From Amphiura filiformis (Eukaryota; Echinodermata; Ophiuroidea; Amphilepidida; Amphiuridae): DNA of 64,000 nucleotides. The position numbers and the translations under genes were made by a program. The stretch covers positions 2,356,001 through 2,420,000 of the forward strand of contig NC_092631.1 in assembly GCF_039555335.1 (NCBI RefSeq), in the 5' to 3' direction. This document shows, in pieces, positions 1 through 12,216 of the stretch. A model generated the notes under the pieces. The model was not told the origin of the DNA. It ran no database searches and worked only from the letters and a program-made list of their open reading frames with translations. How positions within the stretch are numbered: the first letter of the stretch is position 1; every line of letters starts with the position of its first letter.

Positions 1-88
1 GCGGAGGCGGGGTTCGAACTCACGGCGGCGGACTGCTTTGGACACACTATGAACCCAGCGCCTTAGACCACTCGGCCACTTGTCTTGT
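1..88 (-). tRNA. Degenerate class II tRNA-like sequence (Leu/Ser type)
   Basis: Read on the minus strand there is a perfect internal A box (TGGCCGAGTGG) with a D-arm typical of tRNA-Leu/Ser, and a B box (GTTCGAACCC) about 50 bases downstream, then a GC-rich acceptor-like end at the window edge. The long distance between boxes fits a class II tRNA with a variable arm. The anticodon stem does not close well and the 5' acceptor bases do not pair with the 3' acceptor bases, so a tRNA pseudogene or the tRNA-derived head of a SINE is more likely than a working gene. Confidence 0.4.
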
Positions 89-602
89 TGGAATTCATTT
101 GAAACTTATTTGAAGATATAATCGCAACTTCAACATAGGCCTACCACGTGACAAGCAAAGGCAGAATATTTGGAATTTTATTTGCCTAAAAACATTTATG
201 TGTATTATTAGCGCTCAATTGTTGTTAACTGCGTGTTTTATACAAAAAAATCCAACAATAAACATGATAACTGGGCGTCTATATGGACAATACATTATAT
301 CGATTTTGACACGTGCTTGTGTCTCAGTACATTTCCATGGTCAGTAAAATACTGTAGAGGAAAACCTACCATTTTCTTGTATACACGTTCGATGTTTTGA
401 TCAAGTATGTGAATATTCGACATTAGACCCAAAATGTTTTTTCAGGAAATAAAAGATTAGATTACCATAAAAACGAAACAGTAATCTTTGGTTGAGTCTA
501 ATGTAATATTCACATAGTATTTTCAACGTTTTTCTATCCTTATTCTTGCTCAATTAAAAAAATATTTTGGCGTATATAAAATTGAAATAAAATTCTCTGC
601 CT
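89..602. other. AT-rich intergenic stretch
   Basis: No gene seen. A small imperfect hairpin has arms at about 407-430 and 495-517, built on ATGTGAATATT and ACATTAGAC and their complements. The rest is AT-rich and featureless. Confidence 0.5.
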
Positions 603-1255
603 CTTAAGGGCTGGGGTATGAACGTTTGGACAGTATTTATTTTGGGACATTAGAGCACATCAGACATATCGAATTGCATTCTGAATACGAAGAATGTCAT
701 TCTGATATCAAATAATTTTGATTTTTGAAATTCGCAATTTAATACACATTTTATGGCAAATCATTCAAAATTGATATTTTTGATATTTAACAGTACTTGA
801 AGTAAAATTTATAAATCTGATGATTTATACTTAAAAGTGTATGTAGGTGGGATGAAAAGCCGACGATCAATTGAAAATTTTGACCTTTCGTATTGAAGAT
901 ATGGATTTTTTTTCCCAAAACACCAAAAAAAATTAGGTCTTTTGGGAAAAAAATCCATATCTTCAATATAAAAGGTCAAAATTTTCAATTGACCGTCGGC
1001 TTTTCCTCCTGCTACATACACTTTAAGAATATATCATTAGATTTATATAATTTACTTCGAGGACTGTTATATATCAAAATTTGAAAAAATATCACATTTT
1101 TATAATTTGTCATAAAATTTGTATTATATTGTGATTTAAAAAATGAAAATTATTTGATATCAGAAAGACATGCTTCGTATTCAGAATGCAATTGATAGGT
1201 CTGAGGTGCTCTCATGTCCCACAAAAATACTGTCGAAACGCAATAAACGCTCATT
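603..1255. repeat. Long foldback (MITE-like) element
   Basis: The two halves are inverted copies of each other around position 930, so the whole 650 bp can fold into one hairpin. The outer arm reads GACAGTATTT, GGGACAT, AGAGCAC, TTGCATTCTGAATACGAAG on the left and its complement near 1170-1245. The inner arm contains AATTTTGACCTTT followed by GATATGGATTTTTTTCCC and the complement. Short open frames on both strands (809-1084) are by-products of the palindrome. No transposase is present, so it is non-autonomous. Confidence 0.85.
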
Positions 1256-1409
1256 TTGGATCCCTTAAACGACATCAAATGTGCCACAATTGGGTATCAC
1301 GAATTGTTATATATGATGTGCAGTTAATATTCATATTTTCTTTTATACAGAGGATGCTTCAGTTTTGACAGGAAAAATATTTTCTTGAAAACCCTCTCAC
1401 TCGGTTATT

Positions 1410-2105
1410 TTAAAAAGGTAACCACGCTTCCCTAGAATGTGCAATAAATTAGCATTAACATTTTTCTTATTCTAACAGCAAGCGTTTCTAGAATGTATTA
1501 TGGCGAAATGTGGTGTAGGATAATGTTGGCTCACAGATATGATAAAGGTCAAAGTTCGTACCCGACAACAATATTTTTTACCATTGGGTCCTTCCAGCCC
1601 AATTCATCAGGGCTCATATTTGATATCTTTCATGGCTACTAAAATAAGTCATGGGATCTTATTGGCGCTGTTAGCCAAAGTTGCAGGACAGCATAACACG
1701 ACGCACCAACGAAATCCCAGCATTTTTTCACTTTTGTTATGTGCCCAACTAGCAACTGGAGGTTTCTAAACACGTTTTTGCGTTTCCATAGAATATACTT
1801 ATACAAGGATTTTTTCTGCCTCCGCAGGAGGTAGTATGCTTTGAAATTTACACCTAAAATGCCGCGCAATAAAATGCCGCACATTGCGCGGCATGTAGGC
1901 CGATTGTACAAATTTATATTCTGACAAGTACTCTAGTTTCCGCCCAATATCGAGAGCCCAATAAATATCCCCCACCTCTTTGCGCCATACATAAATTCGC
2001 TTATCGCCATTTCCGAATGTTCAAAAAGGTAATCACGCTTCCTCAGCATGTGCAATAAATTAGCATTAAAATTAATCTTATTCTATAGGGATTCTAGAAA
2101 CACCT
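1410..2105. repeat. Pair of direct repeats about 85 bp long, 610 bp apart
   Basis: The blocks at 1410-1496 and 2020-2105 share AAAAAGGTAA, CACGCTTCC, TGTGCAATAAATTAGCATTAA, CTTATTCTA and TTCTAGAA in the same order and orientation, with scattered differences. A perfect 12-bp hairpin at 1858-1894 (ATGCCGCGCAAT and its complement) lies between them. No coding signal is visible between the repeats. Confidence 0.6.
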
Positions 2106-2190
2106 AGCACGTGGCGCCAATGGTGCGGGTCTATCAAGCTCATGAATTATGCATTAGAATTTTTTTAACTCATATATTGTATAACTGAAG

Positions 2191-2325
2191 ACCGAATTAA
2201 AAAGACTAGCTTGCGTATGCCGTCCTGTCAACCAGACCAAAAATGCCATACTGCGCAGGTCAGCAACCAATCACAGCGCGCCTTTGTCCTGACGTCAGAC
2301 GCAAACTAGTATTTTTTAATTCGGT
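2191..2325. repeat. Short MITE with 36-bp terminal inverted repeats
   Basis: The left end ACCGAATTAAAAAGACTAG is mirrored at the right end with few mismatches, continuing through TTGCGT and CGTC. The 135-bp length and lack of coding capacity fit a MITE. No clear target-site duplication was found. Confidence 0.7.
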
Positions 2326-2737
2326 ATTTAATTATGGATTGTAGCCTCATCACATCAGCAATATCGTAGAAATAAAGTCGGACAACCGTTATGCTGTGTG
2401 TGGCAATGGGAATACACATTAAACAAGGTTTAATTTCATGATTACATGAAACCTGATTATCAATGGAAAAACTTTGGCTGGAGAAGTTGAAGCTGACGTT
2501 CATGGCGACACTTTGGATGTGATAATTTGACATCATGGATTGTTTTGTGCAAAATTGGAGGTATTTTTGCGGCGAGTCAGCAGACCGACTGACATACAGG
2601 CTAGCATGCTAGGCTCGACTAGGCCGCAATCATCGTGTCTACATCATAATAATAGTTCATACCCGCTGGACAGCAGGAAGAATGTTTATAACTTACATTT
2701 CAATACAATCATGTTACTTTTATCTTGAACTTGGAAG

Positions 2738-3312
2738 AAACTGATTTCAATAACAATTTCAATATTGCAAACTCATGACCATCAGTGACAGTGACCATAC
2801 ATTACACTAAACAGTGAGTTCCGTGCCGGTTTATGACCAGAAAGTAGAATGGATTATTTATTTCTGTTCATCTTGATATCAACATTTAAATGGTAAGTTC
2901 ATGAGTTTGACCTCAATGTCAAATCTACATTGTATGTCGCACAATTATGTGTTGTGCATGACTGAGTGCATGATGCTAGCATATGACTAGTCTAGGGCTA
3001 GGCCCGGGGCTAGCAAACTGATTTCAATAACAATTTCAATATTGCAAACTCATGACCATATACCATCGGTGACCATACATGACACTAAACAGTGAGATCC
3101 GTGCCGGTTTATGACTAGAAAGTAGAATGGATTATTTATTTCTGTTCATCTTGATATCAACATTTAAATGGTAAGTTCATGAGTTTGACCTCAATTAAAA
3201 TACAAAACAGAACCCGTGTCAAATCTACATTGTATGTCGCACAGTTATGTGTAGTACATGACTGAGTGCATGATGCTAGCATGACTAGTCAAGGGCTAGG
3301 CCCGGGGCTAGT
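2738..3312. repeat. Tandem duplication, unit about 277 bp
   Basis: Copy 1 (2738-3013) and copy 2 (3015-3312) both begin AAACTGATTTCAATAAC and end GGCCCGGGGCTAG. They differ by small indels, including an extra AATTAAAATACAAAACAG block in copy 2. No coding frame is shared. Confidence 0.85.
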
Positions 3313-3344
3313 CCTTTACTAGCCCTTGGCAGTTGGCAGTATCT

Positions 3345-3690
3345 GGAAAACACTCCTCCGACACAGCGCTAGTCCAAATCTAAAAACACTCTGCCAGTCC
3401 GAAACTGAAAACCACTGCGCTAGTCCGAATTTGCAAAACATGGCGCTATTCCGAATCTGAATTTAGAAACACTGCGCTAGTCCGATATTCGGACTAGCGC
3501 CGTAATTTCAGATTCGGACCAGCGCTGTGATTTTCAGATTCGGACTACCGCTTTGGTTTTCTGCAGTTTCGGACTGACGAATTGTTTTCAGACTCGGACT
3601 AGCGCAGTGTATTTCGGACTAGGGGTGTGTCGGACTGTTAAAGTGTTTTTAGATTCGGACTAGCGGTGTGTCGGACTGTTGCAGTGGTGT
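3345..3690. repeat. Palindromic minisatellite (CGGACTAGCGC array)
   Basis: Units of about 33 bp carrying CTGCGCTAGTCCGAA run in one orientation up to 3478, then in the opposite orientation (TTCGGACTAGCGC) from 3493, around the dyad GTCCGATATTCGGAC. The whole array can fold into one long hairpin. Confidence 0.8.
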
Positions 3691-6139
3691 TCAAATTTGC
3701 TAAATGCATCCATGGGTTTTATATCTTATTTTGTAGCCTATCTGAAAATTTTACTTTGCATAATTCTTGCATATATAATTAGAAAATAAGGCCTACCTGA
3801 CAACATTGCATAACAAAAATAAAAGAAAGTTGTTGCCAACGACTTGGTTTCGCTCCATTTTGACAGGCCATATTTTGGTAACCGAATATCCGATTAAAAT
3901 AAAAGTTTCAGTCTTGTATTAGGAGAAAATGGACTCACATATTTTAATCAGACAAAATCTATATCCAATAGCGGTACCTTAAAAAGATTAAAGCTAGCAT
4001 TATAAGTATCTCCTTAACTAATAACAAAAGGTGTCCACTGGTATCTTGGAGGCATTGTCTTTTTTTTAAAGACATTTCTTGTTTTATTACGTTGGTGGTC
4101 ATGTGTCGTATAGAGGGACCCCTGATTTTGGGGAAACGTTACATCTGAACAAACCTTTTTTGGTTTAGTCAGCTGCTACAAACCATTAATAGTGCAATTG
4201 CCTTAAATTTGAGCTATAGAAAGCCTGTTCATTCTTCTTTTTAAATATATATAACTCATGTAGATCAGATTTACCGTTGCGGTTTTAATTCAGCGAAATG
4301 CTAACGAAATCAACTGCGGAAGAGCCGTGGTGCAGCAACGTGTGTTAAGTATATGGAGATATAGCTTTATGACATTATTTTTTTTAAATATATATTTTGT
4401 CATGTATGTACATGATCCACCAGTGGATCTTCTGCGACCCCTACGTAGAACTTCCTATAGTGGATTAAAGGTCATATATATTGCTCGGACAACATCATAT
4501 CATTGGCAAGCTAATATTATGAGGACAATGAAAATTACTCTTTTTTGAGAAAATAAAAATTGATATTCCGCAAAACCTAACATAAGCGATGAGTTCCTTC
4601 GAAGCAGACAGATTTGACCTAGAAAAATGTTGTTCAAAGAAAAAAACCTCTGAATTAAGTATTACCAATTTAATGATTTTTAAACATATAGATAAAATTA
4701 GCCGCTTCTTTTTTTTTTTTATATATTAGTAAATTGTGATATTACAATTCATAATTATGTATATCAATATCATGAGAAATATATAATTTCAGCGTGATCA
4801 ATCTGAGACTATAGCATAAACTCATGTATCTGATTTCCCTGTGTGATATTGCAATGCTATAGTTATTAAGTTTCAGTTGGATGAAATATTACAAAGCAAA
4901 CGCATAGTAACAATACTATGTGAGGCTTTGTTTCCGAAATGAGAACAATAGTCTGCATATTGTTATGCAGCATTGTTATGGTAAATAATAGTACAATTCA
5001 TTGTTGCTAATATCAAACTTGTCAAAGTGATTGTGATTGTATCACACAAGTAAATGGGAGCATGATATAGTGTCCGCTTCATTTACTCTCGTCATAGCCC
5101 GCTGCCTTGAAAATATATTTCGCTTCAAACGGGGGGAGAACACGTACGAGCCCGAACTTTACCCACACAATTTCTCTTTTTTCAGGAGAAATACGCATAA
5201 AAAAATTGCAACGAGTGTCAACTTGTAATGTAATTATTATTCTCTTCGAATAGAGATATTCTTGTTTTTACAATAGACCTGCCCTTTAACTGCGCACGGT
5301 GGACGCAAGGAATTCGTGATTGGATTGGATTGGATATTAACAATTCATGATTGGTTACATAAAAGACTACAATTTTATGCTAGAATTGTTTACTCAAAAT
5401 TGTTATAATTATTTATTATTGCACTTTTTTTCAGATAAACTACTAATTTCTCCATTCTCCATACAAATTTGTTTTGTAAAATTCAATTAAAATAAAATAA
5501 ATTGAAGATAAACAAATTACACCCTTTTTCAAATACATCAAAGCAGCATTGTCATCTTGACAGTATAGTATGACGCATCAACAAGTACAAGGTACGTGAA
5601 TGGAGCATATTCCTTTAAGTTATAGAGTAACACATATGATTTAGACCTACATTGTTATACGTAGATTTTCTACCCACCCTGTACAAAACCAATATGTTGT
5701 GAGCACTTGTAGATATGTATAATCATAGAATACATTGGTATAATTATGATTTTACGACTCTCTGATCATTTCCAGCAAGCCTGCATGTCTATAAACATGT
5801 TTATATTAAACATTTTATATTTCCTATTAAATGCATACTTTTTCGACACAAAACACGTAGATTTTTGATCACCCTGTATATCAGTTGTCCAATAAGATGA
5901 CTATAAAAATTCTAATGTGGTTTGAAAGCCTATAGACCCCCTGTATATTACCATATACCATAAAGAACAACAAATTTTTTCGAAGTGGACTTTTGAAAGT
6001 CCATGATTTTGAAGAAACAAGGCTTTTTGGTGTACACCAAAAAAGTTAAGGTTTTTTAAACATACGTAATGCGTGTATATACTATAGTATTGCTTGTATT
6101 AAGTAGGTTCAATGTGTTAGAATTATCAGGGCAGTATTC
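3691..6139. other. Intergenic, AT-rich, with a partial dispersed repeat
   Basis: No gene seen. The stretch 4790-5000 is a diverged partial copy of the dispersed repeat found at 10652-11604 and 49201-49826; it shares GTTTCAGTTGG, the GGCTTTGTTT motif and AATGAGAACAATAG-like words. A perfect palindrome CTTTTTGGTGTACACCAAAAAG lies at 6033-6054. The remaining short frames look random. Confidence 0.5.
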
Positions 6140-6600
6140 ATAATAATTATTGTTGATAACGCACGCGCCAAACACACGCATGCCGACGCGCGATCATTGT
6201 ACGCAGTGTACTCGTAGGATTATACGCGAGTGAATAAACATGAATACGCATTTCCTCGCCTGCGCACGCACATAATGCTGAATGCATGACTTACTGAACA
6301 GTATACGCAATGACATACGCGAGTGTATACACATACATACGCACCCCGCGGACCGCGCACGTATATAATAATCAACACAAGACTTTCCAAACCTTGTACG
6401 CATATGACATTTACAAGTGCATACACATACGCACAAACATCTCCAACACATTTTACTTGTAACATTTAAACGCCCAAAACGCATTGCGCATTATAGCTAA
6501 GCATACTATTCAAAATGCGAAACGTATGCGAACACAGTACGCGTATATGACAATCAAGTGTGCTTACGCACAAACATGCGTAGTACATAATTTGCCTCTC
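6140..6600. other. CpG-rich segment with repeated TACGC/ACGCAT words
   Basis: Within otherwise AT-rich DNA this 450-bp stretch is dense in CpG and in alternating purine-pyrimidine words (ACGCATAC, ATACGCGAGTG, ACACATACGCAC). The open frames on both strands reflect this biased composition and have no recognisable domain. Confidence 0.45.
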
Positions 6601-8699
6601 GTTATAAAAGGTCAGCAGACCTTGCTCGTCCTTCAACATGTTCGAGGGGAGTATGCCGATTTAATTTGGTTACGTAATGTATCCTTTCAAAGTAAACACT
6701 ATGGACCATAAGAGCCTCGTCCAATGGCACAGTCCAATAACCTCAATTACATAATCATAGCGCAAAATTTGACCTCAAGTTGCAGAGTATGAGTTTTGTA
6801 CCCAAATCTTCAAAGGTCATTCAATGAATGTATAAATGTATTGAGGTTTAAGAACTGTTCCCCTGATAGATCCTAGTGAAATGAACTGGAAATTGTGTCA
6901 TTGTAAAAGTTCTAATGTTGTCCTCGAGAGAGACAGTTATATGCTTCGCTATGCATCTGTGTGTTAAAACAGGCTCACTTTGTAAAATATTATGAAGCGA
7001 GAAAAACGCATGTCTGGTTGTACATAACACGTGAGCAAGACAGGCTCTATAATAATGTAACATTAATGTTTCACATTCCTTTACCCCCCCACATCAATGT
7101 TTAAGCAAACACTTGACTAAACGTCATTTCATTTGAAAGTTATTACTTGTTTATTAAGAATGCAAATGAAGTGCTAACACCTTAACATTTTGCTATAAAC
7201 ACCCCATCCCTCCCCCTCCCCCTCCAATCAATGTTGGGTTCTACTAGGCTCCCGTGACCAAACAAATTAGGATTCAAAATTGCAGAGTCCGAATACGGAG
7301 GCTGATCATAAGACCCAGATCAACATTGTTACGGGGGAAGGGGGGGGGGGGTCGAATACGGTTCATGGTCCTCAAGTATCCCAAGACTAGTTTCTGTACC
7401 TTGCGTTATGTTTACAATTTCATATGCGATGGTAATGGCATTTGAAAAATAAATAAAAAACTTGACGGTGATTCGAACAAGGAATCTCTAGATTATTATC
7501 ATTATCATCATCGTCGTCGTCGTCGTCGTCATCATCATCATCATCATCATTATCACCATCATCATCATCATCACCATAATCATCATCACTACCATTGTCA
7601 AAGGAATACATTTCTTAAATCACATTTTTAAACTTCGAGCCTGGTTTCCACCAAAAAATATCAACTACCAGATAAGGCTCAAATGAAAATAATATGGACT
7701 ATGTATAGTCCATTTCGAAAAAATATTTTGTTAAAGGCTACATATAGAGTGCCTACACATTAAGCTTTCAGAAAATGTATGGTTTTGCTAGTTAAAGTTA
7801 TGTAGAAATCGAACAGATTTTCTTGATGTAACGCTAGGGTCCCACTATAAGGCACATGACCTTTAAATAAACGGCTTTCGGCTGAACCACTAGCAGGCTA
7901 TGTTAACACATTTATGACAATGACAAAGGTATCAAAATCTGAAGTTTGATGATTTTTACGATCCTCCGGATGAGCAAATCACTGAATGGACCTTTAAGAC
8001 AATAATGAGGCATTAATATTTGCAGAACCCGGGTTTCTCTATCTTTGGTATTTCAGTTTTAAAACTCAAAGCATATATTTTATTATCTCGGAACACAAAG
8101 GGGGTTATTACTTTCTGTGGTGTGTTTCGTACGATACATCCAACAACACACCCTACCACCACATGGAATGACACCCCTGCACCCACAGTGCGTACGTGCA
8201 CCCCTCCAGATATACTTGAACTGCTCACATCCCAATAATAGCCTATAGGCCTACTGCACATTACAATTTTACGAATTTTAAGAAATATGATTACAACAAA
8301 AATTGCATGCTAACACAATTAGGTCTTGCGTGATCACTGATGATGCAATTGCATGATGTAAGTACTGCGATAATCACAAGCACCCTCACCATACAAGATT
8401 ACGCGGTTGCTCAACATACTAGTATTAGGGCCTACTAGCACATAAATAATGACGTGGTATAGGTATAGCCTAGTGATGCAAAATTTCCACAAAATCAAAC
8501 CAAAAAGATCTCATCTAGATTCTATAGCAGTTCAATAATTATTTCAACACTCAGTCAGAGATAATTTGATATTCCTCCAGCATGTCCATGTAGCAAAATT
8601 ACTACTTGATCTTTTGGACATACAAACTGGAATATACATTTGGATATGTACATGATGTACCGGTACCGCCGAAGTCAACGATTAATTTTGCTCATACAA
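6601..8699. other. Intergenic with microsatellites
   Basis: No gene seen. There are pyrimidine and G tracts at 7203-7227 and 7335-7351, an (ATC)n/(GTC)n microsatellite at 7495-7600 and a short palindrome ATGGACTAT/ATAGTCCAT at 7692-7711. Two overlapping opposite-strand frames near 8013-8261 have no recognisable content. Confidence 0.5.
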
Positions 8700-9485
8700 T
8701 TAAGGTGGTATTGGATGCATTTTCTAGAAATTAGGAAATGCTTTGAGCATGTTTTAAACAGATTAATTGAGTAGGGTAAAGTACACTGATCAATATGCCT
8801 TTTGTTTGGAGCAAATCGGACATACGGTTTCCATAACACATCAATTTGTATGTTCTTTGTATCCTATTGTTTTTGTCAATAATCAATATAGTTAATGAGC
8901 TAAATGACTGCAAAGGTTCATTAATATGTAATTTTTGCCAATATTTTGCTAAAAACCAATGCATAAATGTTCAGGGTACTTTTATTTTGCATACTTTTGC
9001 CCTGAAACTTGGTCAAAGTGTTTCTAATATGTTCTAATGTATTATATAGTGAAGCCGCCCTCTAATTTGCATATTTGCATAATTAATGAGCTAATTTGCA
9101 TAAATGCCAATTAATTATGCAAATATGCAAATTAGGGGGCGGCTTCATTATAAAATACATTAGAACACATTAGAAACACTTTGACCAAGTTTCAAGGCAA
9201 AAGTATGCAAAATAAAAGTACCTGAACATTTATGCATGGATTTTAGCAAAATATTGGCAAAATTATATGTTAATGAGCTTCTCCAGTCATTTTAGCTCAT
9301 TAACTATATTGATTATTGATAAAAACAATAAGATATAAAGAAAATATAAATTGATATATTTTGAAAACCGTATGTCCGATCTGCTTCAAACAAAAGGCAA
9401 ATTGATAAGTGTGCTTTGCTCTACTCAATTAATCTGTTTAAAACATGTTTAGAGCACTTTCATAATGGGTCCAATACCACCTTAA
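8700..9485. repeat. Large foldback element with TTAAGGTGG ends
   Basis: The ends read TTAAGGTGGTATTGGA and its complement. The arms of about 385 bp are inverted copies around position 9093, where TTTGCATATTTGCATAATTAA meets its complement. TTAA at both ends could be a target-site duplication (piggyBac-like) or part of the inverted repeat; the palindromic TTAA does not let me decide. No transposase frame is present. Confidence 0.85.
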
Positions 9486-10278
9486 ATGAGTAGTATGGGT
9501 CTACGTGCATGTTTATTAAATGATTGTTCCTTTAATTTGTCTACTCTTTACGGCCATCTTGTTCACTCAAAATTGTACATTATTGTCAAGTATTCTTACC
9601 TGGATTTGTCGGTTACATCATTTTATCTTGAGTTCTAATCCTCCACTTCTATCGCAAGCTCGTGTCTATTTATTTTGCTTTATGTTCGAACTCCTTTAGC
9701 GCTTTAAGCGTTGTTAAATTTCACCGCAGCACAATCAGTACTCACCATTTTGTGCAAAATTATGCACGGACACGTCATTCAGATACAAAAGGTCATTCTC
9801 TGCTGTTTACTGCACATGCACGTTGAACTTGAACACGTTATCGATCATTCTGTTCATTGTACATGCATGTTCATTGTGATATGTTAAAAAACATTAGGCC
9901 TATTTGTTTCATGTGGCTTGAAAATGTGAATGCAGATTTTTTGTTTTGTTTATTTTGTTAGAGTCAGGAATACTTCTGAATGAATGGCAACATATGCCTC
10001 GAATTACTTATAGGCCTATAAGCCCTGTTGAATCAGAGCAGTATATAAATGTGAAAATTTAAAGTTTTTAATTATAAATGTTTTTCATACTCATACGGTA
10101 TATATTTCATATTGCTTGAAAACAAAATATATGAAAAATAAATCTGTAAACGAAATAATATTTTGCTTGAAAATGTGTAATTTTGTCTAGATTTCTCAAT
10201 TAAAAATACTTTTTTTTTAATAGTTTTTAGACTATCACGATTTTAGTCTATAGGCCTAAATTCAAACATATTTATGTA
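9486..10278. other. Intergenic with a dispersed repeat fragment
   Basis: The stretch 9565-9700 (TTGTCAAGTATT, TTTGTCGGTTACAT, TCGCAAGCTC) recurs at about 50235-50345 in the same orientation. No gene is visible. Confidence 0.45.
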
Positions 10279-10556
10279 CCCAGCAAAATACAAAAATGTT
10301 CTTAAACGTTTATTGAAAACGTTTTAATAACATTTGAATGTCGGGTTATATAAAGATCATGAATACGTATTTCAAACGTTTTGGGTATAAAATATTTTTG
10401 CAAAATATTTTGTCAACAGTTAAATAACATTCGGTTAGAATGATTTGCGTTACGTTTTCAATATGTTTTATGAATGTAGGCCTAAAACGTTTTTATACCC
10501 TTTATATAACCCGACATTTAAACCTTTTCTGTAATATGTTGTATTTGCTGGGTACA
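10279..10556. repeat. MITE, CCCAGCAAA family, copy 1
   Basis: The ends are ACCCAGCAAAATACA and TGTATTTGCTGGGT, with subterminal inverted GTCGGGTTATATAAAG / CTTTATATAACCCGAC. The same element occurs at 36538-36828. It is non-coding. Confidence 0.8.
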
Positions 10557-10651
10557 TGCCGAACGAATGAGCCGTGATAAGTAGTAGGCCTATGGCTTAA
10601 TTAATGTTGGTGTCTAAAGAAGAAATATGGAAACAATGGAAAGAAACCACA

Positions 10652-11604
10652 CATGATGCAGTCATGTCTACAGTAGAATTCACCACGACCTTTGCAGGAC
10701 TTCAACCCCATTAAAAGCTATTAAACCAAGATAACACTCATTGAAAACAGCTCAACTGATTAAATCAGATCTTCTCTGGCTAAATCCACACTACACATGT
10801 TTCTGTTTTACCTGTGCAATGAGCAATGAGCTGGTATTATAGTTTCAGTTGGGTGAACGATTATAAAGCGAAGGTATTGTGTGGGCTTTTGTTTACGAAA
10901 TAGACAATAGTGTGCTTATTGTTAACAAGCGTTCTTGAAAATGAGAAGCATAATGGTTTGCAGACATAACACGGTTTGGAAATAATTTCTTCATATTTTT
11001 TGGTGTTATCTGTCGTTTACATATCCTTCCTAAAACACAAAAGTGCGAATATTTCCAAACACCTAAATTAGCTAAAAATTTAGGACATGTTACAAAACTA
11101 TATTTTCTAGAATTTCAGAGAATACTTTAAATATTGGCCGGTTATTTTTCACACAGTGACGTTAACTAGGCAATGTCCTATTACCTATAACATACACTAA
11201 AACACCAAAGTGCGAATATTTCCAAACATCTAAATTAGCTAAAAATTTAGGGCATGTTACAAAACTATATTTTCTAGAATTTCAGAGAATACTTTAAATA
11301 TTGGCCGGTTATTTTTCACACAGTGACGTTAACTAGGCAATGTCCTACTATAACATACACTAAAACACCAAAGTGCGAATATTTCCAAACATCTAAAGTA
11401 GCTAAAAATTTAGGGCATGTTACAAAACTATATTTTCTAGAATTTCAGAGACTACTTTAAATATTGGCCGGTTATTTTTCACACAGTGACGTTAACTAGG
11501 CAATTGCCTATACTTCTAACATACACTACTTGTAAAGGTCACGCGTCAATTGTGAGAGCTCTGTGTATTGTGTATAGGAAAACGGACAGTAACTGCAGTA
11601 TGAT
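10652..11604. repeat. Dispersed repeat with internal triplicated 165-bp unit
   Basis: It begins CATGATGCAGTCATGTCTAC and ends with CGGACAGTAACTGCAGTATGA. Inside, a unit starting AACACCAAAGTGCGAATATT is present three times (starts 11034, 11201, 11364; periods 167 and 163). The copy at 49201-49826 has only one unit, and a fragment of the right end lies inverted at 19998-20075. No protein is encoded. Confidence 0.8.
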
Positions 11605-12216
11605 GTAATATGAGAACAATTTAAAATCAGACTTCAAATTCAATACTTTTTATTTCGATTAGCGCTTTCAAGAACTCGTCGTCAGCCGATGTTGTTAGCT
11701 CTGATGTTTTTTCTTGGAAACGGCCTGCCAAAAATTGCTTGCCTCTCCCTCGGCCTGCCAAAAAATCTTTGCCCTCCCCCATTGGACATGCCAAATTTTT
11801 GGAACCCAATTTGCAACTAATTAATACGGTCTAGACGTGGGCCTATATACATGTAATGCGAGCGAGCAGGAAATTTGGCATAAAAACGTTTAGGGTAAAT
11901 TATCATGGGTAAAATTTACAACCGTAAATGGAATGCTTAATTAAGCCTATGAACTATATGTAGGACCTAATAATCAGAAAACGTATGCATTTTGAAAAAT
12001 GTATAGTTCATGAACCTTTTTACCTGTGTGAGTAAGTAACATAATAATCTAATAATTTCTGTTAATTTCATTACATTTACCCCAACTTTACTCAGCATTT
12101 GGGGGTAAATGGAACTTAGCTTTCGTTCGATAAAAAAAAAATCTGATTGGTTGAAGGGAACACTTGAGGTTTTGAGAAAAACCAATCACAGAGGCATAGG
12201 CCAAGAAAAACAAATT
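11605..12216. other. Intergenic stretch
   Basis: No gene seen. Two short direct repeats of GGCCTGCCAAAAA lie at 11720-11770. The minus-strand frames at 11627-11809 and 11967-12185 have no recognisable content. Confidence 0.4.

Noticed and set aside
6194..6484. Cys- and Val-rich minus-strand frames
   Set aside because: Two overlapping frames of the CpG-rich ACGCAT/TACGC repeat; no start context, splice sites or domain.
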